DNA of 64,000 nucleotides from Anoxynatronum sibiricum. GTDB taxonomy: Bacteria; Bacillota; Clostridia; Peptostreptococcales; Tindalliaceae. Positions 16,269 to 25,562 of the stretch are shown piece after piece. Where the stretch lies: positions 1 to 64,000 of the forward strand of contig NZ_JBCITM010000014.1 in NCBI RefSeq assembly GCF_039414295.1, read 5' to 3'. Each line of letters opens with the position of its first letter. Positions within the stretch are counted from its first letter, which is position 1. Under the pieces are notes generated by a model. It saw nothing but the letters and a program-made list of their open reading frames with translations. It had not been told where the DNA came from and did not search any database. The position numbers and the translations under genes were made by a program.

Positions 16269-17516
16269 TTACTTTCCATGATTTTTTTTGACAATCAGTT
16301 CATAGGCGATATAGACCACTGCAGAAACCATTAATGCATTCAGCGGGGAAATACCCCAGTTTAAGAAGACGCCCACCAGGGAACCGAGAACAACTGCCAT
16401 GATGGCACCGAAGTTCACATCTGTGCAGGTTGGTTCTTCTTTTCCATAGTTCTTCTTGTTCATGAAGTAATGAAGGATGATCACCACACCGACGGGTGGA
16501 ATCATTCCGCCCAGAGTACTTAGATAAACTATGAAATTATTGTAGAGCCACACTGCTGACAGTGTCCCGATAGCTCCGCCAATCAATACCATCGGTTTGC
16601 TTCGAATCTTTGTGATATTGGCCAGCCCCAAACCTGCAGTATAGAGGGCGTTGTTGTTGGTTGTCCAAATATTGAGCCCCAATACTAAAATGGCAGGGAT
16701 CATCAAACCTTGCGCTATCAGAATATCGAAAATATCTGCGTTCCCTGTTACAGCGCCACCAACAGCACCAAACACAAACATGATGCTGTTACCAATAAAG
16801 AAAGCAATGACCGTTGCCCAAACAGCGATATGCGGCGTCTTGGAAAATCGCGTAAAGTTTGGAGTTGCAGTTCCGCCACTAATAAAGCTTCCGATGACGA
16901 TGGATAATGCGGCGGTTAAGGTTAATGGATTTCCAGGGTTTTCTGCAAATACATTTCCAAAGCCAGACACTTCTGCAATGCCTACATTCATTGAATAAAT
17001 ACCCAGTACAGCAATCAAGGGCACCGCAATGGAACCCAATACTGCCAGTGCCTTAATGCCATAATAGGCAGTTGCAGTCATTAACACTCCGGTAATTAGA
17101 ATTAAAACCGTCATGTTGATGTTCAATAAAACAGAAACAGGAAATGCGAACATGGCAACACCTACACCAAACCAACCGATTTGTGTGAAACTAATGAGAA
17201 TCGAGGGCAAATACGATCCTTTTGTTCCGAAGGAGTGTCTTGCCAAAAGGTCCAGCGTCAGCCCTGTGGATTGACCCACATGGGCCAAAACCCCGGTATA
17301 AAGCCCCAAGAATGCATTGCCAAGTAACATGGCAAGGAAAAAATCACGCATGTTCAACCCGATGCCAAGATTCCCCCCTGCCGTCATGGAGGGTGAAAAG
17401 AAAGTGAATCCCAACATAATGACAATAACTGCCCAGAATCCCTGTTTGCTTTCTTGTTTCACTGCAGATAAAGAATGTTCTGTGTCGCCTGTTCTGTTTT
17501 TAGCTGTGGCTTTCAT
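16269..17516 (-). CDS. codB: Cytosine permease
   Basis: CodB imports cytosine (NCS1 family). The 415 residues contain about twelve membrane segments and CodB features such as QGFWAVIVIMLGFTFFSPS, HVGQSTGLTLDLLARHSFG, FTQIGWFGVGV and LGLNIWTTNNNALYTAGLG. Two ATGs lie six bases apart; the one at 17516 is correctly spaced from CGGAGG, the first abuts it. It is 81 bp beyond the namA stop and forms a pair with codA. AT-rich like codA. Confidence 0.94.
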   Translation of the reverse strand: MKATAKNRTGDTEHSLSAVKQESKQGFWAVIVIMLGFTFFSPSMTAGGNLGIGLNMRDFFLAMLLGNAFLGLYTGVLAHVGQSTGLTLDLLARHSFGTKGSYLPSILISFTQIGWFGVGVAMFAFPVSVLLNINMTVLILITGVLMTATAYYGIKALAVLGSIAVPLIAVLGIYSMNVGIAEVSGFGNVFAENPGNPLTLTAALSIVIGSFISGGTATPNFTRFSKTPHIAVWATVIAFFIGNSIMFVFGAVGGAVTGNADIFDILIAQGLMIPAILVLGLNIWTTNNNALYTAGLGLANITKIRSKPMVLIGGAIGTLSAVWLYNNFIVYLSTLGGMIPPVGVVIILHYFMNKKNYGKEEPTCTDVNFGAIMAVVLGSLVGVFLNWGISPLNALMVSAVVYIAYELIVKKNHGK

Positions 17517-17597
17517 GTTCATCCTCCGTATGCGGTAAGTCTTTTTGTCTTCACATTTAACCCAACCCAAGAGGCTTTGTTCATAGAATACGTTGAA

Positions 17598-18638
17598 CTA
17601 CCACTTCGGTTGGCTGCGCTGGTACTGAAGGGGCCACTCCAGTTCTTCGCGAAGCTCCCGGGCAGCCTGCAGGGGCCAGTAAGGGTTGCGCAGCAACTCC
17701 CGGCCTAAAAAGATCAAATCAGCCCGTTCATTTTGGAGAACTTCCTCTGCCATCAAGGGGCTGGTGATGAGCCCGCCGGCCATCACCGGTAATCCGGTGA
17801 GTTGCCGGATGGTTTCGGCAAAGCGTACCTGATAGCCGGGGTAGGTGTTGATATGGGCATTCACCACCGCGCCGGAGCTGACATTCACCAGATCGATGCC
17901 AGTGTCTTTGGCCAGATTCAGCAGGGCTGCCAGATCTTCAGGGCGATTGCCCTCCGGTACATAGTCTTCAGCAGATACTCTCACGATCAACGGCAGTTCT
18001 TCGGGAATGACTTCCTTCACAGCCGCCAGCACCTCTCTTAAAAATCGCACCCGGTTCTCAGGGGAGCCCCCGTAGTCATCGGTGCGGTGGTTGGCGAGGG
18101 GAGAGAGAAACTGATTGATGAGATAGCCGTGAGCGGCGTGAATCTCCAGCACCTGAAAGCCGGCTGTCACTGCGCGGCGGGCGGCCTGCTGAAAAGATGC
18201 CGTTACCTGGGCGATGTCCGGCACACTCATGGCTTTTGGAACCTGAAACCGTGGGTCAGCAGCATCGAAAGAAAGGGCGCTGGGAGCAATCACTGCCTCT
18301 CCGGCGGCCTCGCATTTTCGCCCGGCGTGGCCCAGTTGGATGCCCATCACCGCGCCATGGCGGCGTCCGGCATTCACAATGCGCCGCAACGCATCCGCCT
18401 GGCTGTCTTCCCAGATACCCAGATCCTGAGAAGAAATGCGGCCCCGGGGCTCCACTGCCGTGGCTTCCAGTAAAATCAAGCCGGCACCCCCCACGGCCCG
18501 GGTGGTGTAATGAACCAAATGCCAGTCGTTGGCATAGCCGTCATCGCCGGCAGAATACTGGCACATGGGGGCCATGACAATCCGGTTTTTAAGGGTGGTT
18601 TTTTTCAGTTTGAAAGGACTGAAGAGTTTTGTTTTCAT
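17598..18638 (-). CDS. namA: NADPH dehydrogenase, Old Yellow Enzyme of the YqjM/NamA type
   Basis: An FMN-dependent ene-reductase that reduces activated C=C bonds with NADPH; physiological substrate unknown. The 346 residues form a TIM barrel with the YqjM-class redox-tuning cysteine in APMCQYS, the substrate-binding pair in EIHAAHGYL, and the phosphate site GLITSPLMAEEVL...ADLIFLGRELL. Length is typical. The start at 18638 follows AGGAGGCGATCACCC. It is GC-rich, unlike codBA immediately downstream on the same strand. Confidence 0.92.
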   Translation of the reverse strand: MKTKLFSPFKLKKTTLKNRIVMAPMCQYSAGDDGYANDWHLVHYTTRAVGGAGLILLEATAVEPRGRISSQDLGIWEDSQADALRRIVNAGRRHGAVMGIQLGHAGRKCEAAGEAVIAPSALSFDAADPRFQVPKAMSVPDIAQVTASFQQAARRAVTAGFQVLEIHAAHGYLINQFLSPLANHRTDDYGGSPENRVRFLREVLAAVKEVIPEELPLIVRVSAEDYVPEGNRPEDLAALLNLAKDTGIDLVNVSSGAVVNAHINTYPGYQVRFAETIRQLTGLPVMAGGLITSPLMAEEVLQNERADLIFLGRELLRNPYWPLQAARELREELEWPLQYQRSQPKW

Positions 18639-18948
18639 GGGTGATCGCCTCCTGAGTTCCTTTTTACCCGTTGGCTGATGAAAAAATCATTCTGTGAGAG
18701 TGGGTTCGCAGTTCATCCAGCTGAATGGAGAAGAGGGTACGTGAAATAACGATGCCAGAAGGGATGGCTGTTTAAAAAGCAACGAATGTGGTATCCTTAG
18801 CTTAAGCAGAAGAATGGCTGTTCATGCGGCGTTTTGAATCTTTCATGATCATGCATTGCCTGCTGTCGCAGAAATCGTTGTACTGCATGTTGAGGAACCC
18901 TGCTGTACCGTAGCAGCGATTTTTTCTTTTCAGACAGGAGGAGACACG
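18639..18948. other. Divergent leader region with terminator-like hairpin
   Basis: Gene-free 310 bp between namA and the GGDEF-EAL gene. In the plus-strand leader, AATCGttGTACtGC near 18873 can pair with GCtGTACc...CGATT ending near 18921, and TTTTTTCTTTT follows directly, just before the AGGAGGAG ribosome site. This could be an attenuator. No clear promoter was found. Confidence 0.4.
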
Positions 18949-21906
18949 ATGCCAATCCAGCCCATTCATTGCACATATCGTCGTCAACATGTGATGATGA
19001 TCCTGCTGGCGCTGTTAATACTTTCTGTATCCACCTGTTCCGGGGTGAGTGCTCTGGAGCAGCCAAAGTCAGTGCTTTTTATCAGTGCCTATACCGAAAG
19101 CTTTGTCATTGTGCCAGAGCAGATAGAAGGAATACAGGCAGCCTTTGAACCCTATCCCATTCAAATTGAAATCGAATACATGGACACCCGCCGCATTGAA
19201 ACAGAAGAAAATATTGAAATATTTCGCCAAATGCTCACCTACAAACTGAATCAGCTGCCCCCTTACGATGCGGTACTGGTGGGAGATGATAACGCGCTGC
19301 AGTTCGCTCTGGATCATCAGGAGGAACTGTTTTCCGGCATCCCCATTGTTTTTTTGGGCATTAACGACTTGCAGCGGGCAGCCCAGGCGGCAAACAATCC
19401 TATGATCACCGGTGTGGTGGAGGTTTTTTCACTGGTGGAAACCATTGAAATGGCCCATCAGTTTCACCCTGAGGCCACCCGGGTGGTGGCCATAGTCGAC
19501 AATACCCTGACGGGGCAGGGGGACAGAGATCAGTTTTACCAGGCGGCATCAGCACTGCCGATACTGATCTTCGAAGACCTGAATGCTTCGGAATATACCT
19601 ATGAAGCATTGGGAGAAATGCTGGAAACCATGGGTGAAGATACCATTCTCCTTTACATGAGCATGTTCCAGGACAGTTCTGGTGCCACCATGACCATCGA
19701 TGAGGCTGTGGCTTTTTTAAAGGCTCATACCCAGATACCCACTTACCGGGCTTCGGTGGGGGGCGTGGGTGAGGGGCTCATGGGAGGGAAAATGGTCTCT
19801 TATTTCGAACAGGGACGGGTGGCTGCCGATATGGTGGTGCAAATCCTTCAGGGAACACCAATTTCCGCCATTCCCATGGTGTCGGAAAGCCCCAACCAGT
19901 ACTTTTTGGACGATGAGCTCCTTCGGGAACATGGCATTGACAGAAGCCTGATTCCCAAAGGTTCCATATTGTTGAACCAACCCACTTCTTTTTACACCGA
20001 AAATCGCGGGCTGGTGAACAATGCACTGGCAGTGCTGGCATTTCTGATAATCCTTCTGATGGTGACTGTCTTTGACAATGTGAGACGCCGCCGCATTGAG
20101 CGGGAGCTTCATGAAAAAAATGAAGAACTGGCAGCCTACAATGAAGAAATGCTGGCAACAGAAGAAGAACTCACAGCCCAATACCAGACGATTCAGGAAC
20201 ATATGGAAGAGCTGGCGGTGCTGAATCAAAAGTATGAAATTGCCATCAGCGGTACCAATAGCTGCGTGTGGGAGATCGACCTGGAAACCGATCGGATGTT
20301 TCTGTCAGATGACCTGAAGCATATTCTCTCCGTCGAAATCAATCCATCGGGAAATGTGGAAAGTATTTTGAACCAACTCTTTCCCCGCCGGGAGATCAAT
20401 CGGATTCGCCACGCCTTCACCCGCTACCAGAGCGGAACAGCAGATGAAATTTCCCTGCAGATTTCCCTGAAAGAAACAGGAAAATCAACGCGCTGGGTGC
20501 TCTTTCAGGGCCGCGGCGTCTACCTTCAAAATGGCGAGCTGGTGAAACTGGCAGGTATATTGCTGGATATCACCCACATAAAGGAGCAGGAAGCACACAT
20601 TGATTTTTTAGCCCACCATGATCCCCTCACCCGGCTGCCCAACCGCATCAGTTTCATGAATCGAATACAGGAAGAAATTGCGGCAGGACACTCCGGAACT
20701 GTTATGCTCCTTGATCTGGATAATTTCAAAGCCATCAACGATACCCTGGGACACGCTGTGGGGGATGATGTGCTCAGAGAAATTGCCTTGAGGCTTCAAC
20801 GGCTGACCGATGACAATTTTTTTGTCTCCAGATTTGGAGGCGATGAGTTCTTGATTCTCTTAAGCAGGGAAGCTGATCCGAAAGTCATTGAAACGCGTGT
20901 GCGCCAAATTTTAGACGTTTTCGAGTCTCCCTTCCAGGTGTTTAACAGCCGGCGGCAGATCCATTTCAGCATGGGTATCACCCGGTTTCCTGATGACAGC
21001 AGTGACATGGAACAGTTGATCATGAACGCCGACACCGCCATGTTCCAGGTGAAACATTCCGGCAAGAATCATTATATGTACTTTCAGCAGGAGATGATTG
21101 AAGTACTGAAGGAAAAAGTAGAAACTGAACGACGCTTGACGGAAGCTCTCGCAGAAGACGGTTTCAGATTGGTGTATCAGCCACAGGTAGAACCGATTAC
21201 TGGCAGTATTGTGGGATTTGAGGCGTTGCTGCGGTTAAAGGGTATTGCCATTCTGCCAGACCGATTCATTCCCGTGGCAGAAGAAACGGGTCAAATTATT
21301 CCCATTGGCCGATGGGTGGTGGGGGAAGCGATTCGTCAGATGGCATCCTGGCGTGATCAGGGACTGCCTCTTAAACCAGTAGCCATTAATCTATCCAGCA
21401 AACAGCTCAGCGACGAAGGCCTTCATGGATATCTTCAACAAAAGCTCTTGGAGAAGAACATCCCTGCCGAATATCTGGAAGTTGAGATCACCGAAAGCGT
21501 GCTTCTGGAAGAAAGCACGGATACGACGACATTTTTGAACCGGCTCCGGGAAATTGGGATTCGCATTGCCCTCGATGATTTTGGAACCGGCTATTCTTCA
21601 CTGATTTACCTGACTTACCTGCCCATACAAAAAATCAAACTGGATAAAACTCTCAGCGATCGTTTCCTAAAAGATGAATCGGTGGAAGTTATGAACAGTA
21701 TCATTACCTTGGGACATAGCCTTAATATGGAGATCACCGCTGAAGGGGTGGAAGAACCGGAACAGTACCGAAAGCTGAAAAAAAGCGGCTGCGACTTTAT
21801 GCAGGGCTACCTGTTCAGCCGTCCGCTTCCAGCGGAAGAGGTGACACCAATTTATAACAGCCAGTTGATTTCAGATAATGCGTCACCAGCAGGTGCATCG
21901 CAGTAA
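18949..21906 (+). CDS. Membrane c-di-GMP enzyme: substrate-binding sensor, PAS, GGDEF, EAL
   Basis: A bifunctional candidate for making and degrading cyclic di-GMP in response to an external ligand. The 985 residues start with a membrane segment (about 14-34), an extracytoplasmic domain like ABC-transporter substrate-binding proteins (KSVLFISAYTESF..., about 40-360), a second membrane helix (about 378-395), a coiled coil, a PAS-like domain (WEIDLETDRMFLSDD), a GGDEF domain with intact RFGGDEF, and an EAL domain with GFEALLRLKG, DDFGTGYSS and AEGVE. Both catalytic signatures are intact; no canonical RxxD inhibitory site precedes GGDEF. The start at 18949 follows AGGAGGAG; the longer frame from 18856 runs through the leader hairpin. 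It stands alone. Confidence 0.92.
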   Translation: MPIQPIHCTYRRQHVMMILLALLILSVSTCSGVSALEQPKSVLFISAYTESFVIVPEQIEGIQAAFEPYPIQIEIEYMDTRRIETEENIEIFRQMLTYKLNQLPPYDAVLVGDDNALQFALDHQEELFSGIPIVFLGINDLQRAAQAANNPMITGVVEVFSLVETIEMAHQFHPEATRVVAIVDNTLTGQGDRDQFYQAASALPILIFEDLNASEYTYEALGEMLETMGEDTILLYMSMFQDSSGATMTIDEAVAFLKAHTQIPTYRASVGGVGEGLMGGKMVSYFEQGRVAADMVVQILQGTPISAIPMVSESPNQYFLDDELLREHGIDRSLIPKGSILLNQPTSFYTENRGLVNNALAVLAFLIILLMVTVFDNVRRRRIERELHEKNEELAAYNEEMLATEEELTAQYQTIQEHMEELAVLNQKYEIAISGTNSCVWEIDLETDRMFLSDDLKHILSVEINPSGNVESILNQLFPRREINRIRHAFTRYQSGTADEISLQISLKETGKSTRWVLFQGRGVYLQNGELVKLAGILLDITHIKEQEAHIDFLAHHDPLTRLPNRISFMNRIQEEIAAGHSGTVMLLDLDNFKAINDTLGHAVGDDVLREIALRLQRLTDDNFFVSRFGGDEFLILLSREADPKVIETRVRQILDVFESPFQVFNSRRQIHFSMGITRFPDDSSDMEQLIMNADTAMFQVKHSGKNHYMYFQQEMIEVLKEKVETERRLTEALAEDGFRLVYQPQVEPITGSIVGFEALLRLKGIAILPDRFIPVAEETGQIIPIGRWVVGEAIRQMASWRDQGLPLKPVAINLSSKQLSDEGLHGYLQQKLLEKNIPAEYLEVEITESVLLEESTDTTTFLNRLREIGIRIALDDFGTGYSSLIYLTYLPIQKIKLDKTLSDRFLKDESVEVMNSIITLGHSLNMEITAEGVEEPEQYRKLKKSGCDFMQGYLFSRPLPAEEVTPIYNSQLISDNASPAGASQ

Positions 21907-21960
21907 GTGTTCAGGGCAGCGGTCTAGTGGCAAAAACCCTTAGAAGGCACCTCGCAGCAT

Positions 21961-22010
21961 CTATTGCGCATGTATTGAATAACTATTGAGCAACTATTGA
22001 ATATCTACTG
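21961..22010 (+). promoter_or_regulatory. Array of five 11-bp direct repeats (putative response-regulator boxes)
   Basis: CTATTG, GTATTG, CTATTG, CTATTG and CTACTG begin at 21961, 21972, 21983, 21994 and 22005, exactly 11 bp apart. Hexamers spaced by 5 bp are the usual binding layout of OmpR/PhoB-family regulators, one of which is encoded downstream. The array ends 31 bp before a candidate -35 element. Confidence 0.6.
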
Positions 22011-22041
22011 AGTGGTTAACTGAGCGGGTGTTTGAAGTTAT

Positions 22042-22070
22042 TTGATGAGAAATCTTTTTTGTTTTCTAAT
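22042..22070 (+). promoter_or_regulatory. Candidate promoter for the DUF4342/two-component operon
   Basis: TTGATG (22042-22047) and TCTAAT (22065-22070) are separated by 17 bp, a sigma-A-type arrangement. It lies just downstream of the 11-bp repeat array and about 80 bp before the first gene. Confidence 0.5.
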
Positions 22071-22150
22071 GCAATTTTAATCTTATCTGAATGGGGTTTT
22101 CATGTTGAAGCGTTACAATGACCATAATCAAATGAACGGGAGGGAATATT

Positions 22151-22837
22151 ATGGTCACACTGGAACAGGTTGAGAAACTCAGGGAACGAACGGGTGTCAG
22201 CTACGAGGAAGCTAAAAAGGTACTGGAGGAAGCCAATGGGGATTTGCTGGAAGCGGTGATACTGCTGGAAAAAAGACAGCAAATTGGCACCCCTGACGGA
22301 GGTGGATATTATCATACCGGTCAGGCAGGCAACCATCACCAACAGCATCAACAGCATCAACAACATCAACAACGTCAACAGACGGGAGAGCATGGCAAAA
22401 ATGCATCATTCAGGCAGGATGAAGCAAAAAATGGCGGCACCACCTTTGGGGAAGCCATTGGGAATTTCTTCCGCTGGTGCGGAAAAGTGATTCATAAAGG
22501 AAACAGCAATGGTTTCAGAGTCTTAAAAGATAATGAAAAAATCATGGTAATCCCCCTGACAGCTATGGTGCTGTTGCTGGTCTTTGCATTCTGGATCATT
22601 ATACCACTGCTGATCATCGGACTCTTTTTCGGTTACAGCTACCGGTTTGAAGGCCCTGACCTTGGGAAACCTTCCGTGAACAAAGCCATGGATTCGGTGG
22701 CCAGTGCTGCCGAAAATTTCAAAAAAGATGTTACCGGCAGCAAGCAGCAATCAAACCAAACAGATTCACATCAAACAGATAAAGGTGAGAATCAACATGA
22801 AACAACTGGAGAAACCGACAGAAATTCTCATTATTGA
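22151..22837 (+). CDS. DUF4342-domain membrane protein
   Basis: A 228-residue protein whose N-terminal 45 residues form a UBA-like three-helix domain (VTLEQVEKLRERTGVSYEEAK...), followed by a Gln/His-rich low-complexity linker (about 62-80), a DUF4342 region (FGEAIGNFFRWCGKVIHKG), one strongly hydrophobic segment (about 131-158) and a polar, Gln/Thr-rich tail. Function is not established. It starts behind GGGAGGG and overlaps the following response regulator by 41 bases, so production of the two is coupled. The context suggests an accessory or signalling protein of the two-component system, perhaps in envelope stress; this is inference. Confidence 0.8.
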   Translation: MVTLEQVEKLRERTGVSYEEAKKVLEEANGDLLEAVILLEKRQQIGTPDGGGYYHTGQAGNHHQQHQQHQQHQQRQQTGEHGKNASFRQDEAKNGGTTFGEAIGNFFRWCGKVIHKGNSNGFRVLKDNEKIMVIPLTAMVLLLVFAFWIIIPLLIIGLFFGYSYRFEGPDLGKPSVNKAMDSVASAAENFKKDVTGSKQQSNQTDSHQTDKGENQHETTGETDRNSHY

Positions 22838-23495
22838 AGATGAGGAGAAAATAGCCCGCTTCGTCCAGCTGGAGCTGGAATATGAAGGCTATCGGGTGGA
22901 GAAGGCGTTTAATGGAAGGGACGGGCTGGAGTTGATCAAAGCCCGCCCCTTCGATCTCGTGTTGCTGGATGTCATGCTGCCTGGTCTTAATGGTATCGAG
23001 GTGTTGCGGCGCATTCGCCAGTTTTCCCAACTGCCGGTAATTCTACTCACCGCCCGGGATGGCGTGGTGGATAAAGTCACAGGCCTGGATGGTGGTGCCG
23101 ATGATTACATTACCAAGCCCTTTGCCATTGAAGAACTCTTGGCTCGCATACGTGCGGCCCTGCGAAAGAAAGCCCCACCCATCGTCGAAACCAATGCCCC
23201 CCTGCAGGCAGGCGCCCTGACACTGGACCCGGAACGTCGGGAAGCTTGGATGGCGACAACCCCCCTGGACTTGACTAAACGAGAGTTTGATCTGCTGCAG
23301 TGCCTGCTGGAAAACAAAAACATTGTGATGAAGCGGGAAGTATTGCTGGATAAAATATGGGGATATGATTTTTCAGGCGGCACCAATGCCGTTGACGTGT
23401 ACGTGCGGTACCTGCGGGCAAAAATAGAAGAGCCCTATCATCAGAAAATCATTCTGACGGTGCGGGGAGTGGGATACGTGATTCGTGATGAGTAA
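22797..23495 (+). CDS. OmpR-family response regulator
   Basis: A DNA-binding response regulator of 232 residues. The receiver domain (about 10-125) has the acidic pair IIEDEEK, the phosphoacceptor in LVLLDVMLPGLNG, the switch Thr in ILLTARD and the lysine in DDYITKPFAIEELLAR. The winged-helix domain (about 140-230) reads PLDLTKREFDLLQCLLEN ... VDVYVRYLRAKIE ... TVRGVGYVI. The start at 22797 follows AAAGGTGAG. It is sandwiched between DUF4342 and its histidine kinase and probably binds the 11-bp repeat array upstream of the operon. Confidence 0.94.
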   Translation: MKQLEKPTEILIIEDEEKIARFVQLELEYEGYRVEKAFNGRDGLELIKARPFDLVLLDVMLPGLNGIEVLRRIRQFSQLPVILLTARDGVVDKVTGLDGGADDYITKPFAIEELLARIRAALRKKAPPIVETNAPLQAGALTLDPERREAWMATTPLDLTKREFDLLQCLLENKNIVMKREVLLDKIWGYDFSGGTNAVDVYVRYLRAKIEEPYHQKIILTVRGVGYVIRDE

Positions 23496-25029
23496 ACAGA
23501 AAGGCCCCCAAAAGGGTGGAAGAGGAGCCTCCCTGACCGACAAAATAAAATCCTCACTGGCATTGAAGCTGAATGTTCATCTGGCGGTCATGCTGTTTTC
23601 TGCTTTTTTCACCGTGAACCTGGTGCTGGTCATCGGGGTCACCGGCACCACTCTCTTTCGCATCGAAAGAGAAACACAGCTGGTCATCGACAGCCTGGAA
23701 AATGCCACCTACATGATTTACCAGCCCCTCTTCGAAGAAAAGGGGTTTCAGGTGCGTTCAGAAACGGTGAAAAATGGTGTGGTGGAGCCATCCGGACGTC
23801 TTCTTCCGCGGGCTTTGCAAGAAATGCTCCCGGTGGAATCACTGGAAGCCCGACGTGATTTGAAACTGCCACCCCGCCAGCACGATATTTCCCTGGCCCA
23901 GCGAATTGACAGGACCACTTACCACCTGAACCTGACAATCCAACACCAACCCCATGAAATCATCTATCAGATCGGGCCTGATCTGAACCGCCTGTTGCTG
24001 GCAGGGATCCTGCTTCTGGCGCTGGAGATGTTTGTTTTCCTGGGCAGTCTGGTGGAAGGGGTCGGGGCCATTCGCAAGACACTGAAGCCCATTGCAGACA
24101 TGGCGGCCACCACCAAAAGCCTTAATGAACAGGTGGCGGCACTGGGGCCTGACGGAACCGGCCTGAAAGACTTAACCGGAGAGATCAGCAGCATTGATGC
24201 CAGCCAACTGGACCGTCGCCTGGCGGTGGATGAATCCCAGAAAGAATTGAAAGAGCTGGCCCAGGCCATCAACCAGATGTTGAACCGCATCAATGCGGCC
24301 TATCAGTCCCAGGTCAGATTTGTTTCAGACGCTTCCCACGAACTGCGCACCCCCATATCGGTGATTCAGGGTTACGTGAACCTGCTGGACCGGTGGGGCA
24401 AGAAGGATGAAAAAACCCTTCAGGAATCCATTGATGCCATTAAGGGAGAAACTGAAAGTATGAAAGCCCTGGTGGAGCAGCTGCTTTTCCTCGCCCGGGG
24501 AGACACTGAATCCATGCAGCTGCATCTGGAACCGGTGGAAGCGGTTGAATTGGTGGAAGAAATCGTCAGAGAAGCCCAGCTCATCGACTCTCATCACACC
24601 TTTGAAACCCGGCTTCAGACATCGGTATTGCTGACGGCAGACCGGCAGCTGATGAAGCAGGCCATCCGCATTTTACTGGAAAACAGCATGAAATACACCC
24701 CCGCCGGTGAAGTGATTTCACTGCGGGTGAATCAGATGGACAGCCAGGTGCACATCACCGTACAGGATAACGGCATTGGCATTGAACCGGAAGACCTGCC
24801 CCATATTTTTGACAGGTTTTACCGGTCTGATGAATCCCGGGCGCGAAAAACCGGCGGCTCAGGGTTGGGGCTGGCCATTGCCAAATGGATTATCCAGCGT
24901 CATCACGGTCATGTGGAAGTGATCAGCCGGGTGGATATCGGTACCCGCACCACCATTATGCTGCCGGAAACAACTGAAACGGCAGTTTCGCCGGAACCAA
25001 CGACAGAAGCCATGAAGGAACGTGCCTGA
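23488..25029 (+). CDS. Membrane sensor histidine kinase
   Basis: The cognate kinase of the preceding regulator. The 513 residues have two membrane segments (about 30-55 and 168-190) bracketing an extracytoplasmic domain of about 110 residues, a HAMP-like linker, the phosphoacceptor H-box FVSDASHELRTPISVIQGY, an N-box ILLENSMKYTP, and G-boxes VQDNGIGIEPEDLPHIFDRFYR and GGSGLGLAIAKWI. Its start overlaps the end of the regulator gene by eight bases. The H-box and overall layout resemble the ArlS/CssS type; the stimulus is unknown. Confidence 0.93.
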   Translation: MSKQKGPQKGGRGASLTDKIKSSLALKLNVHLAVMLFSAFFTVNLVLVIGVTGTTLFRIERETQLVIDSLENATYMIYQPLFEEKGFQVRSETVKNGVVEPSGRLLPRALQEMLPVESLEARRDLKLPPRQHDISLAQRIDRTTYHLNLTIQHQPHEIIYQIGPDLNRLLLAGILLLALEMFVFLGSLVEGVGAIRKTLKPIADMAATTKSLNEQVAALGPDGTGLKDLTGEISSIDASQLDRRLAVDESQKELKELAQAINQMLNRINAAYQSQVRFVSDASHELRTPISVIQGYVNLLDRWGKKDEKTLQESIDAIKGETESMKALVEQLLFLARGDTESMQLHLEPVEAVELVEEIVREAQLIDSHHTFETRLQTSVLLTADRQLMKQAIRILLENSMKYTPAGEVISLRVNQMDSQVHITVQDNGIGIEPEDLPHIFDRFYRSDESRARKTGGSGLGLAIAKWIIQRHHGHVEVISRVDIGTRTTIMLPETTETAVSPEPTTEAMKERA

Positions 25030-25118
25030 TATGCCGGGAGAGAAGTGCGCCAGTGACAAAGCAGGCGAAACATGAGACAATATGACGAGAACCTTGAAAT
25101 CAGAAAGGAAGACAACCA

Positions 25119-25562
25119 ATGGTCAACTATGAAGAACGATATCAACAACAGGAGAATCAGGAAAACCAACACCATCAGCATCCACAGCAAAACCAGCCCG
25201 TTTATCGGCAGGATTATCAGCATCATCAAGAATACAGGGGTGAGCAGCCGGGAAGAGGCCTGGCCATGATCGTCCATTTACTGGGACTGGTCACCGGATT
25301 TTTGGTACCGCTGATCATTTACTTACTGGTGGATCAAAGCAAGCCTTTTGCCAAGCGCCATGCCGCCGAAGCCCTTAACTTTCAGATCACCCTCATGATT
25401 GCCTTTTTTGTTTCCGGTATTTTATCCCTCATCCTTATTGGCATATTAGGATTCATTATTTTTGGGCTGCTGGACCTCATTTGTTCCATTATTGCCACCA
25501 TGAAAGCCTCCAACAATGAAGACTACCGCTATCCCCTGACCATTCGGTTTATCAGAGAGTAA
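25119..25562 (+). CDS. DUF4870 (Tic20-like) membrane protein
   Basis: A 147-residue protein with a Gln/His/Tyr-rich N-terminal tail (about 1-45) and a membrane domain of three to four helices with the DUF4870 pattern AMIVHLLGLVTGFLVPLIIYLL...AKRHAAEALNFQI. No function is established for the family. A ribosome site GAAAGGAAG precedes the ATG. It follows the kinase by 89 bp on the same strand. The Gln/His-rich tail echoes the linker of the DUF4342 protein at the head of the operon. Confidence 0.82.
   Translation: MVNYEERYQQQENQENQHHQHPQQNQPVYRQDYQHHQEYRGEQPGRGLAMIVHLLGLVTGFLVPLIIYLLVDQSKPFAKRHAAEALNFQITLMIAFFVSGILSLILIGILGFIIFGLLDLICSIIATMKASNNEDYRYPLTIRFIRE

Noticed and set aside
22335..22382. 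CAACAGCATCAACAGCAT-like repeats considered as a CRISPR or satellite
   Set aside because: They lie in frame inside the DUF4342 coding sequence and encode a Gln/His linker; no spacers are present.
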